Assembly (NCBI GenBank): GCA_944326495.1
Contig: CALVEE010000185.1
Coordinates: 1-9,150 of the forward strand
DNA length: 9,150 nucleotides
DNA from: Candidatus Gastranaerophilales bacterium
GTDB lineage: Bacteria; Cyanobacteriota; Vampirovibrionia; Gastranaerophilales; Gastranaerophilaceae
Reading direction: 5' to 3'
The number at the start of each line of letters is the position of its first letter. Position 1 is the first letter of the stretch. The translations under genes were made by a program, and so were the position numbers. Below are positions 1-6,341 of the stretch, piece after piece. The notes beneath the pieces are model-generated. The model had not been told where the DNA came from, searched no databases, and worked only from the letters and a program-made list of their open reading frames with translations.

Positions 1-836
1 AAAGAGCCTGCCCGGGATACAACAATATCACTTGATTGTAAAACTGATATCATATCATCAAAATACGGCCTGATAATAAGGTTACTGTCTTGTTCGTATG
101 CAGGATAAATCTGCTGCAATCTTTCAATTACTTCAGCATAATTCTTTTTTCCGGTCTGAAAAATCACCTGTAAATTTAATTCCTGTGAGAATTCTTTTAT
201 CAATTCTATTGTTGTGTTATTAATTGATTTTGCACCCTGTGAACCGCCCATTATACATAATGTAAGGCGATTTCTGCTCAATCCCATGTTTGAAGCCGCC
301 TGTGTTTTAGATAAAATTTTAAATTCTTCTCTGATAGGATTTCCCGTGATAACAACGTGTTTATTTGGTATAAACTTTTTAGCGTTTTCGAAAGCAAGAG
401 TAACGTATTTTGCGCGCTTGGAAAGTCTTCTTGTAACAAGCCCGGGCATAGCATCACAATCATGCATTATATAAGGGGTTTTTGTTATAATACAGGCAAA
501 AATCATCGGAGCGGAAACGTAACCGCCTGTGGCAAATACAGCCTTCGGACTGTATTTTTTTATATATCTGACAGAGCGGATAATTGCTTTTACAAGTTTT
601 ACTCCCCAGATAAAGAATTTAGGATTAAGCTTCCTTGGCATGCCGGAGACGCTTACATGCAGAAATTTATAACCTTTTTTTGAAGCCAGTTCAAATTCCA
701 TATTACGCTTATTTCCGACATAATAAACCTTATCTCCGCCTTCTGTCAGCATATCTGCTACAGCCATTGCGGGGTAAATGTGGCCTCCTGTGCCTCCTCC
801 GGTTACAAAATATTTGCTATTGTATACTTCTGACAT
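1..836 (-). CDS. murG: MurG, UDP-GlcNAc:lipid I N-acetylglucosaminyltransferase (3' end outside window)
   Basis: MurG transfers GlcNAc from UDP-GlcNAc onto lipid I at the inner face of the membrane, giving lipid II. I translated 278 codons from the ATG at 836; the family is usually about 350-360 residues, so roughly the last 80 lie beyond position 1. The glycine-rich loop GGGTGGH is at residues 13-19, GGYVSAP near 104-110, GNPIR at 165-169, the GGSQGA motif at 197-202, and the frame leaves the window in SRAGS (274-278), just before the family's conserved UDP-GlcNAc-binding glutamate. The usual HEQN motif reads HDCD at 125-128, which is a real departure from E. coli MurG. The gene overlaps the end of ftsW by 20 bp, suggesting translational coupling, with an AAGG-type ribosome site just upstream. 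The assignment is near certain. Confidence 0.96.
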   Translation of the reverse strand, partial: MSEVYNSKYFVTGGGTGGHIYPAMAVADMLTEGGDKVYYVGNKRNMEFELASKKGYKFLHVSVSGMPRKLNPKFFIWGVKLVKAIIRSVRYIKKYSPKAVFATGGYVSAPMIFACIITKTPYIMHDCDAMPGLVTRRLSKRAKYVTLAFENAKKFIPNKHVVITGNPIREEFKILSKTQAASNMGLSRNRLTLCIMGGSQGAKSINNTTIELIKEFSQELNLQVIFQTGKKNYAEVIERLQQIYPAYEQDSNLIIRPYFDDMISVLQSSDIVVSRAGS

Positions 837-1974
837 TACCAAACCTTACCCTTTTTACATTATCTTTAGAAATATTTAAAAGAATTCCAATCATCCACAG
901 AGAAACCATAATAGATGAGCCTCCATAGCTTATAAACGGCATCGGAACCCCTGTTGCGGGGACAAATGAACTTGCGACCCACATATTTAAAAATCCTTGA
1001 AAACATATAGAGAATGTTAAACCGAGCGCTAAGAGCTTTCCGTACATATCCTGACACTTAACTGCGATTATAAAACCTCTTTGCAAAATTGTCCAAAACA
1101 GACAAATTATTAAAAGACATCCGATAAATCCGTGTTCTTCTCCTATTACAGCAAAAATAAAGTCCGTATGCGCCTCCGGAAGCCAGGCGAGTTTTTGTTT
1201 TGAGCTTCCATACCCTACTCCGTAGAGTCCGCCTGATGCGAACGCAACAAGCGACTGTATGATATTATATCCAGCGCCTAACGGATCAGCTTCCGGATGA
1301 AGCCAGGTTGTAATTCTTGAAGATTGATATCCTTTCAAACCTTTTAAAAGCAAAAGCGGTATCATTAAAGCTCCTGCACCTAAAATAAGCTGCACAGAGC
1401 CACCTGCGCAAATATAAATTGCAACTGAAGTCGCAAGCAAAAGAAGCACCATACTCAAGTTTGGCTGTATAAATATCAGCGCAACCATAGCAAGTATAGG
1501 CACAAATGCGGCAAATATCTTAGTCTTATCCCATATATTTGCATCTCTGTAAAAAACTCCTGCTAAAATCATAACAACGGCCGGTTTTGCAAACTCTGAC
1601 GGCTGCAAGCTCAAGGGGCCTATATTTATCCACCTCTGCGCGCCATTAACCGTAACTCCTACAAATTCTACAAGTCCCAGCATTATTATTACAAATATTG
1701 CAAAAGGGAAAGTATAAGACATTAATTTCTTATAATGAAAATTAGACAAAAACCTTAAGCCAATAATTCCTACGATAACACCAAATAATTGCTGGATAAG
1801 AAATCTAGCCGGATTAACCCCCATTTCTACACACTTTGGGGCACTTGCTGAAAATATTGACATAAGTCCGATTACAACAAGAAAAATTACAGCAATCAAA
1901 AGCGGTCTGTCTGACTGCATATTTTGAGGGCTCATTTTCCGACTTTCATCAATATTTCTATTTAGATAAGACAT
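817..1974 (-). CDS. ftsW: FtsW, SEDS-family septal peptidoglycan polymerase
   Basis: FtsW is an integral-membrane glycosyltransferase that polymerises lipid II during division together with a class B penicillin-binding protein. From the ATG at 1974 the product has 385 residues, with about ten hydrophobic segments. SEDS signatures are clear: NGAQRWINIGPLSLQPSEFAK spans about 110-130, the SGGLYGVGYGSSKQKL block leads to LPEAHTDFIF with the conserved aspartate at about 271, and PFISYGGSS lies at about 346-354. Setting it between murD and murG favours FtsW over RodA. The start is uncertain. The longest frame begins at 2031 but would overlap murD by 74 bp; 1974 overlaps murD by 17 bp and has a GAGGAG sequence 15 nt upstream; 1935 starts after the murD stop but has only a weak ribosome site. 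Confidence 0.95.
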   Translation of the reverse strand: MSYLNRNIDESRKMSPQNMQSDRPLLIAVIFLVVIGLMSIFSASAPKCVEMGVNPARFLIQQLFGVIVGIIGLRFLSNFHYKKLMSYTFPFAIFVIIMLGLVEFVGVTVNGAQRWINIGPLSLQPSEFAKPAVVMILAGVFYRDANIWDKTKIFAAFVPILAMVALIFIQPNLSMVLLLLATSVAIYICAGGSVQLILGAGALMIPLLLLKGLKGYQSSRITTWLHPEADPLGAGYNIIQSLVAFASGGLYGVGYGSSKQKLAWLPEAHTDFIFAVIGEEHGFIGCLLIICLFWTILQRGFIIAVKCQDMYGKLLALGLTFSICFQGFLNMWVASSFVPATGVPMPFISYGGSSIMVSLWMIGILLNISKDNVKRVRFGNVRSIQ

Positions 1975-3274
1975 ATTTTTTAAAGACATCTCCTCTATGT
2001 TCGTAGCTGTTAAACATATCAAAGCTTGCACAAGCCGGCGAAAGCAAGATTACATCCGGTTTTAAGCTGATTGCTTTATCAACTGCTTCCTCAAGCGTGT
2101 GTTCTTTTATTATATTACTAAAACCGTTTTTTAAAAGATTTTTTTCAAATCTTTCCGCAGCTTCTCCAATCAAAAGAACTGTTTTTATATGCTGATTTAT
2201 AGACCTGCACATTTCGGTTAAATCTGTATTCTTATCTCTTCCTCCAAGAATAAGCGCAACATCCTGATTGTTAAAAGAGTTTATTGCGACAATTGAAGCT
2301 TCCGGATTTGTTGCTTTAGAATCATTATAAAAAGTAATGCCGTTCATTACGCGGACTTTTTCAAGCCTGTGTTCAGGAGCTTTAAAAGACATAATTCTCT
2401 CTTTTATATCTTCATTTTTCATCCCTAAAAGCTTTGCAATAATTATTCCGCACATAATGTTTTGGTAATTATGATGACCTACAAGCGGGCAGTCTTCAAG
2501 AGAAATTATTTTTTCACCCCTGTAAAAAATTGCCTCATCTTTTATTCCGCAGTCGTTTTCATCATCAAAGAATATAACATTTTTGCACTCCTTAGCAAAC
2601 TCTTTTAATCTCTCATCACTTGAATTTAATACAGCAAATTCAGGCTCCTGCGGAGGCAGAAACAACTTTGCTTTAGCCTTAAAATAATTTTCCAAACCTC
2701 CATGCCAATCAATATGATCAGGGGTAAAATTTGTCCAGCAGGCAATTTTAGCCTTAAATTTCTCTGTCATTTCTGCCTGATATGAACTAACTTCACACAC
2801 AAGGAAATCTTGTTTTTCTTCTGCAAGCGTACAAGGCGGAACTCCAATATTACCGCACACAGGCGCTGAAAACCGTTTCGATAAAATATGCGATACCAGA
2901 GAAGTTGTTGTTGTTTTTCCGTTTGTTCCGGTAATTGCTATAAACGGTGTTTTCGTATTCAGATATGCAAATTCAATCTCTGAAATTATCTTGATATTTT
3001 TTTCCCTAAGTTTCTGAATAATTTCAGATTTAGGAGGAATTCCGGGGCTCGTTATTGCAAAAGAAGCACCATTTATAAAATTATTGCTATGCCCCCCGCA
3101 TTCAATCTCTGCTCCTTTAGCTTTAACTTCTTCTATCAGAGGCTTTAACTCTTCTCTAATCTCATCTGCCGGCTTAAATTCGGTTATATAAACATCAAAC
3201 CCTTTATTCAAAGCAAGTTTTGCAGCCGCAAGCCCGCTTTTTGATAAACCTAAAACCAGAACCTTATTTTTCAT
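1958..3274 (-). CDS. murD: MurD, UDP-N-acetylmuramoyl-L-alanine:D-glutamate ligase
   Basis: MurD is the cytoplasmic ATP-dependent ligase that adds D-glutamate to UDP-MurNAc-L-Ala. The protein has 438 residues, the same length as the E. coli enzyme, and all three domains are present. The N-terminal nucleotide-binding fold starts KVLVLGLSKSG (4-14); the central ATPase has the P-loop GTNGKTT at 116-122 and TNFTPDHIDWHG at 181-192; the C-terminal domain carries EHRLE (301-305), FYNDSKATNP (315-324) and LSPACASFD (411-419). The ATG at 3274 has a GGAG ribosome site 8 nt upstream. The gene is the first of the murD-ftsW-murG run, and the preceding gene ends in a terminator at 3336-3360, so a promoter is expected in the 61 bp between. 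That stretch is AT-rich, with TATAAA/TAAAAT boxes but no good -35 match. Confidence 0.97.
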   Translation of the reverse strand: MKNKVLVLGLSKSGLAAAKLALNKGFDVYITEFKPADEIREELKPLIEEVKAKGAEIECGGHSNNFINGASFAITSPGIPPKSEIIQKLREKNIKIISEIEFAYLNTKTPFIAITGTNGKTTTTSLVSHILSKRFSAPVCGNIGVPPCTLAEEKQDFLVCEVSSYQAEMTEKFKAKIACWTNFTPDHIDWHGGLENYFKAKAKLFLPPQEPEFAVLNSSDERLKEFAKECKNVIFFDDENDCGIKDEAIFYRGEKIISLEDCPLVGHHNYQNIMCGIIIAKLLGMKNEDIKERIMSFKAPEHRLEKVRVMNGITFYNDSKATNPEASIVAINSFNNQDVALILGGRDKNTDLTEMCRSINQHIKTVLLIGEAAERFEKNLLKNGFSNIIKEHTLEEAVDKAISLKPDVILLSPACASFDMFNSYEHRGDVFKKYVLSK

Positions 3275-3335
3275 ACCAAACTCTCCACCACAATCAGTTT
3301 AATTTTATATTAAACAAGAGAGAAAATAAATAGAA

Positions 3336-3360
3336 AAGGTGCGTTTTTGTTACGCACCTT
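3336..3360 (-). terminator. Rho-independent terminator after the GGDEF gene
   Basis: Read on the minus strand, AAGGTGCGT pairs perfectly with ACGCACCTT (9 bp) around a 7-nt loop. The T-rich run TTCTATTTATTTT follows, at about 3323-3335. The hairpin starts 5 nt after the stop codon of the GGDEF gene, and separates it from murD. Confidence 0.85.
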
Positions 3361-3365
3361 CAATC

Positions 3366-4238
3366 TTACATTTCTAAATTCATCTGCGAGAATTGAATAA
3401 TCTTATTCTTTCCTCTATGTTTTGCATTATATAACGCATGTTCAGCGTACCTTATAACAGTATTTGCATCCTCATCAACATCCGGCATGCAGGGATAAGT
3501 AGAAATACCGCCTGATATTGTAACCTTATGTGCTTCTTCTTCCCCTGCCGGAATAAATTCCATTTTCTCGACTTCTCTTCTAAATCTTTCACCAAACAAG
3601 AAAGCATTTTCTTCGGAAGTATTTGGAAGCACAAGCAGAAACTCTTCATCGCCGTAACGGGTCAGGATATCTTCTTTTCTAATCATTGCGCTTAATTTAT
3701 TAGCAATATTTCTCAAAAGAATATCGCCCCACTCATAACCGTACATATCATTTACGACCTTAAAGAAATCAATGTCAAACAATATGCAGGAAAGCTTTGT
3801 ACCATATCTTCTTGAACGGGAAATTTCTTCCTCAAGACGTTCCTGCAGATATTTTCTGTTATGAAGTCCTGTTAAATCATCAGTAGTCGAAACTCTCTCA
3901 AGCTTGTCTTTGATAGCTTTTATTCTTAATAAAGCATTAACTCTGACAATCAATTCATCAGTATTTGAAGGGTCTTTAATAAAATCGAAACCTTCAGCTC
4001 TAACTGTAACATCTCTTCTTGTCGGTCCGAAGAATAAAATCGGACACGGAAATTTATTAGTCATCAATGCATCTTTAGCTAAATCTATATTCTCAACAAT
4101 CATCAATGACGGGTTAATAACCGCATAGTCTTTCATCTGTTCAATCGCGACAACCCTTACTTCTGCCTCATCAATATCCATTAATGCAGCCTGCAGTTCA
4201 GGCATCGGTTTTGTTGAATAAATAACAATATTGCTCAT
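3366..4238 (-). CDS. Receiver-like plus GGDEF-domain protein (putative diguanylate cyclase, variant GDEEF signature)
   Basis: This 290-residue soluble protein has a receiver-like N-terminal domain (about 1-105) and a GGDEF domain (about 115-285). GGDEF domains make cyclic di-GMP from two GTP. Visible landmarks are DDLTGLHNRKYL (120-131), FDIDFFKVVNDMYGYEWGD (154-172), the inhibitory-site motif RKED (187-190, matching RxxD at the usual spacing) and AEHALYNAKHRGKN (265-278). The signature reads GDEEF (196-200): the second glycine is aspartate. The usual GHxxGD is GYEWGD. The N-terminal domain lacks the acidic pair of true receivers, and where the phospho-accepting Asp is expected it has VEN (48-50), so phosphorylation looks unlikely. 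There is an AGAGGA ribosome site 9 nt before the ATG. The gene is a single unit closed by its own terminator. Family certain; enzymatic activity unproven. Confidence 0.92.
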   Translation of the reverse strand: MSNIVIYSTKPMPELQAALMDIDEAEVRVVAIEQMKDYAVINPSLMIVENIDLAKDALMTNKFPCPILFFGPTRRDVTVRAEGFDFIKDPSNTDELIVRVNALLRIKAIKDKLERVSTTDDLTGLHNRKYLQERLEEEISRSRRYGTKLSCILFDIDFFKVVNDMYGYEWGDILLRNIANKLSAMIRKEDILTRYGDEEFLLVLPNTSEENAFLFGERFRREVEKMEFIPAGEEEAHKVTISGGISTYPCMPDVDEDANTVIRYAEHALYNAKHRGKNKIIQFSQMNLEM

Positions 4239-4264
4239 AAATTCATCCTCTTATTTAAATTATT

Positions 4265-4299
4265 AAAAAGGGGTGAGTTAATCATCCCTCACCCTTTTT
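4265..4299 (-). terminator. Terminator-like hairpin between the aminotransferase and GGDEF genes
   Basis: On the minus strand GGGTGAG pairs with CTCACCC (7 bp, 10-nt loop). Flanking AAAAA and TTTTT tracts extend the stem past one bulged C, and TTTTTAATAATTT follows. It sits 40 bp after the aminotransferase stop and about 12 nt before the GGDEF ribosome site. It may end aminotransferase transcription. Because little room remains for a promoter downstream of it, it could equally be a hairpin in the GGDEF leader. Confidence 0.65.
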
Positions 4300-4328
4300 A
4301 TAATACCTAAATTTTCCCCTCCATGCAA
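4300..4328 (-). promoter_or_regulatory. Candidate promoter for the GGDEF gene, upstream of its leader hairpin
   Basis: On the minus strand TTGCAT (4323-4328) and TATTAT (4300-4305) are separated by exactly 17 bp. The -10 box matches TATAAT at 5 of 6 positions; the -35 box matches TTGACA at only 3 of 6. The -35 box lies within a small inverted repeat, CCCCT/AGGGG (4316-4332). Transcription from here would begin at the hairpin at 4265-4299. Eye-found only. Confidence 0.35.
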
Positions 4329-4338
4329 GGGGGCAAAA

Positions 4339-5457
4339 TTATACAGTCGCCTTTGATTTTTCAAGGCAGTCAATCAGAGTAGAAGCTACAGTCTTTTGTT
4401 CTTCCAATGTCAGTTCAGGGAACATTGGAAGAGAAATAACCATCTCTGTATCTTTTTCAGTATTTGGTAATGTGCCTTTACCCCATCCAAGATGTGCATG
4501 AACTTTTTGTAAATGCAATGGAATAGGATAATAAAGCATTGCGCCTATTCCTGCTTCCTGTAACATTTTGTGGATATTATCCCTATTTGGAATTTTAACC
4601 GTGTACTGGTGGTATACGCAGTAAGTATTATCTAATTCCTTTGGTGTCTGGATATCAGAGCATCCGGCAAAGAGTTCATTATAAGTTTTAGCATGTTCTC
4701 TTCTTAATTTATTCCATTTGTCGATATAATTAAGTTTAACTCTCAAAATAGCTGCCTGAATTTCATCCAATCTTGAGTTAACCCCGATTTCATCGTGGTG
4801 ATATCTGATTGCACCGCCGTGATTACGGAGAGCTACAATTCTGTCTCTAAGATTTTCGCTGTTTACGGTAATCAAACCACCGTCGCCCATTCCGCCTAAG
4901 TTCTTAGTCGGATAGAAGCTGTAGCATCCGATATCTCCGAAAGTACCGACTTTTTGGCCTTTGTATTCAGCACCGATTGCCTGACAGCAGTCCTCAATTA
5001 CGTATAAATTATGGCGTTTAGCTATATCCATAATTGCATCCATATCGCAGGGCTGGCCGTATAAGTGAACCGGAATTATTGCTTTAGTCTTTGGTGTAAT
5101 TCTTTTTTCAATTTCCTTAGGGTCAATATTGAATGTATCAGGGTCAATATCTGCAAAAACAGGAGTTGCTCCTACAATACCAATTGCTTCTGTTGTAGCA
5201 ACAAAAGTGAAGGCTGTTGTAATAACTTCATCGCCTGCTCCTATATCTAAAGCTCTTAGAGCTAAATGAAGCGCGTCGGTTCCGGAGTTTAAGCTTACTG
5301 TATAATTGCATCCAATATATTTTGCAAGCTCAGCTTCCAAAGCCTTAACATTCGGCCCTAAAATGTAAGAGCCTGAACGCAATACTTCGCATACTGCTTT
5401 TTCAATCTCATTTCCGATTGTCGCATACTGTCTCTTTGAATCTAAAATTGGTATCAT
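4339..5457 (-). CDS. DegT/DnrJ/EryC1/StrS-family PLP-dependent sugar-nucleotide aminotransferase
   Basis: These enzymes transfer an amino group, normally from glutamate, to a keto-sugar nucleotide to make amino sugars for O-antigen, glycans or secondary metabolites. The 372-residue length is typical. SLNSGTDALHLAL (55-67) forms the cofactor phosphate loop, EDCCQAIGA (155-163) holds the pyridine-binding aspartate D156, and SFYPTKNLGGMGDGG (180-194) holds the Schiff-base lysine K185. The start at 5457 has a perfect AGGAGG six bases upstream. The family usually shows EDAAQ; two cysteines replace the alanines here. The keto-sugar substrate cannot be read from sequence. WbpE/WlbE-like and FdtB/QdtB-like roles are both possible. 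No other sugar-nucleotide genes are nearby, so the pathway partners must be elsewhere. Confidence 0.94.
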   Translation of the reverse strand: MIPILDSKRQYATIGNEIEKAVCEVLRSGSYILGPNVKALEAELAKYIGCNYTVSLNSGTDALHLALRALDIGAGDEVITTAFTFVATTEAIGIVGATPVFADIDPDTFNIDPKEIEKRITPKTKAIIPVHLYGQPCDMDAIMDIAKRHNLYVIEDCCQAIGAEYKGQKVGTFGDIGCYSFYPTKNLGGMGDGGLITVNSENLRDRIVALRNHGGAIRYHHDEIGVNSRLDEIQAAILRVKLNYIDKWNKLRREHAKTYNELFAGCSDIQTPKELDNTYCVYHQYTVKIPNRDNIHKMLQEAGIGAMLYYPIPLHLQKVHAHLGWGKGTLPNTEKDTEMVISLPMFPELTLEEQKTVASTLIDCLEKSKATV

Positions 5458-5535
5458 AAAAATCCTCCTATTCTTTCCTCTCTATAATAAAAGTTTAACA
5501 CACAAACCATGAGCCTTTATATAATCTTAATTGAT

Positions 5536-5565
5536 ATTATAAAACCATAATATCTAATTAACCAA
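5536..5565 (-). promoter_or_regulatory. Candidate promoter for the aminotransferase gene
   Basis: On the minus strand a perfect TATAAT (5536-5541) lies 18 bp downstream of TTGGTT (5560-5565), a 3-of-6 match to the -35 consensus. It would give a leader of about 70 nt before the strong ribosome site. The rne-rsmI unit ends in a terminator at 6034-6066, so an independent promoter is expected hereabouts. Confidence 0.45.
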
Positions 5566-5586
5566 CGCCCAAGATAAAGAACGCGA

Positions 5587-5633
5587 ACTTAGCGCTTTTC
5601 TTCAAAAAGTAAGAAGTGCTCTGCACTTAGCGC
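5587..5633. repeat. Hairpin and direct-repeat cluster next to the noncoding element
   Basis: ACTTAGCGC occurs twice, at 5587-5595 and 5625-5633. Between them AAGTGC/GCACTT (5614-5619 and 5623-5628) forms a perfect 6-bp hairpin with a 3-nt loop, and GCGCTTTT can pair with part of the following AAGAAGTGC. The density of symmetry looks like an interspersed palindromic repeat or part of the neighbouring element. I do not recognise a named repeat family. Confidence 0.5.
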
Positions 5634-5640
5634 CTGTTCC

Positions 5641-5970
5641 CACCCTTTTGAGTATTAGTGTCCAAATAAAAATCAAAGCTTGCACACTTCCTCGCCCTGC
5701 GGGAGCGGATTTGCGGACGGAGGGGTAAATGTATAGTCCGGCTAGCGAACAGACTGAACCTGCTAAGCCGTGAGGCTTAAAGGTGAAGCTCTGTGAGCGT
5801 GGAGCAAATCCAAGACAGAGGATAGAATTTCAATACGAAACGTTAGTTGAGTATTAGAAATTCTTGGTGAGGGGGCTTTAACATTATATAATTTCAAACA
5901 AATTGAGACATATACTTATATATGAGCTTCTCTTTTGAATTTTTCTTGGACACTTGTGCCTCATTAGGGA
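5641..5970. mobile_element. Putative non-autonomous element bounded by imperfect inverted repeats, no ORF
   Basis: The left arm (5657-5678) and right arm (5932-5954) share AGTGTCCAA in opposite orientations, followed by AAAAAT and CAAA blocks. Weaker matches (CCCT..TGAG) continue outward to about 5641 and 5970. The 298 bp between the cores carries no credible gene and is richer in RNA-like helices than the flanks. TTGAGTATTAG occurs in the left arm (5648-5658) and again inside (5847-5857). No target-site duplication is visible next to the arms. It could be a MITE-like relic of an insertion sequence, or the arms could be the closing helix of a large RNA; the sequence alone does not decide. Confidence 0.4.
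5685..5866. ncRNA. Candidate structured noncoding RNA inside the element (family and strand unknown)
   Basis: Read on the plus strand, several helices are visible. TAAGCC/GGCTTA (5764-5779) is closed by GTGA, a GNRA tetraloop. GAATTTCAATAC (5825-5836) pairs with 5851-5863 over 12 bp with a single bulged A and a 14-nt loop. GGATTTGC (5707-5714) is exactly complementary to GCAAATCC (5804-5811). CTCTGT (5789-5794) is complementary to ACAGAG (5815-5820) and would cross the previous helix, giving a pseudoknot. The GNRA loop favours plus-strand transcription. There is no clear match to RNase P, tmRNA, SRP RNA or 6S RNA, and no promoter was found. Confidence 0.35.
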
Positions 5971-6033
5971 GGAGCGGAGTGAGTACTGATTAAGATCTAT
6001 GAATTTAGAAAAAAAACAGGCTTACATATCAAA

Positions 6034-6066
6034 AAAAATCCCGATTTTATAAAAATCAGGATTTTT
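6034..6066 (-). terminator. Strong intrinsic terminator closing the rne-rsmI unit
   Basis: The stem has 15 bp with a 3-nt loop; the arms are AAAAATCCTGATTTT and AAAATCGGGATTTTT as minus-strand RNA, followed by further T residues. The one imperfect position is a U-G wobble in the minus-strand RNA but a C-A mismatch in the plus-strand RNA, so it is better formed for minus-strand transcripts. It lies about 39 nt after the stop of the 51-codon gene. Confidence 0.85.
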
Positions 6067-6104
6067 ATACTCTCAAGCTATCTTATCCCAAGACAGAGCC
6101 TTAA

Positions 6105-6260
6105 TTACTTCACGGCCTGTAATTTTACATGAATGCCGGATTCTGCATTAATAGTTACTGCATTTTGTACTGCCATAGCCCTGCGTTTTTTTGCCCCTCT
6201 TAATATAAACTCAACTCCGCTGAATGTGTTGTTTGTTGGGGTTGTTAATTTTTTCAACAT
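6105..6260 (-). CDS. Small basic protein of 51 residues, function unknown
   Basis: An ATG at 6260 opens a 51-codon frame ending in TAA at 6105-6107. It has an AAAGGA ribosome site about 9 nt upstream, and a stop codon lies two codons before the ATG, fixing this as the first possible start. The product begins MLKKLTTPTNNTFSG, has a basic centre RGAKKRRAM (21-29), then VQNAVTINAESGIHVKLQAVK. It contains nine Lys/Arg and only two acidic residues, with no membrane segment or cysteines. I recognise no family. The gene sits 99 bp after rsmI and just before the strong terminator at 6034-6066, so it is probably the last gene of that unit. The placement, ribosome site and terminator support a real gene; the coding evidence is otherwise thin. 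Confidence 0.55.
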   Translation of the reverse strand: MLKKLTTPTNNTFSGVEFILRGAKKRRAMAVQNAVTINAESGIHVKLQAVK

Positions 6261-6275
6261 ATCCTATTGTCCTTT

Positions 6276-6315
6276 CCGATAAAATGTATTTTTCTTTTAG
6301 TAATATATTTATCGG
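6276..6315 (-). promoter_or_regulatory. Inverted repeat in the leader of the 51-codon gene
   Basis: CCGATAAA and TTTATCGG (8 bp, perfect) face each other across 24 nt, ending only 15 nt before the start codon and next to its ribosome site. In the transcript this would be a stem that could affect translation or act as an operator. No riboswitch family is recognisable. Confidence 0.35.
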
Positions 6316-6341
6316 CATTTTTTTGAAAAACTTTAGGATTT

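Noticed and set aside
1..928. Several plus-strand frames of 86-108 codons opposite murG and ftsW
   Set aside because: They are antisense shadows of clearly conserved genes with no family resemblance.
1975..2031. Longest ftsW start at 2031
   Set aside because: It would add 19 residues encoded entirely within murD and lacks a ribosome site; starts at 1974 or 1935 fit better.
5558..5728. Open plus-strand frame of about 56 codons across the repeat cluster and left part of the element
   Set aside because: It has no ATG or GTG start and no ribosome site, and the repeats and hairpins explain the sequence better.
5733..5756. ATAGTCC followed by AGACTGA, recalling the paired P7 strands of group I introns
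   Set aside because: The segments are too close together and the other conserved intron core elements are absent, so a group I intron is not supported.
5680..5880. Possible RNase P RNA, tmRNA or group II intron fragment because of the structured look and ACAGAG/GTGAAG segments
   Set aside because: The diagnostic conserved blocks (P4 sequences, tmRNA acceptor end, domain V hairpin) could not be found on either strand.
5921..5992. Plus-strand 23-codon frame starting MSFSFEFF
   Set aside because: It runs through the right repeat arm, has no ribosome site and no coding character.
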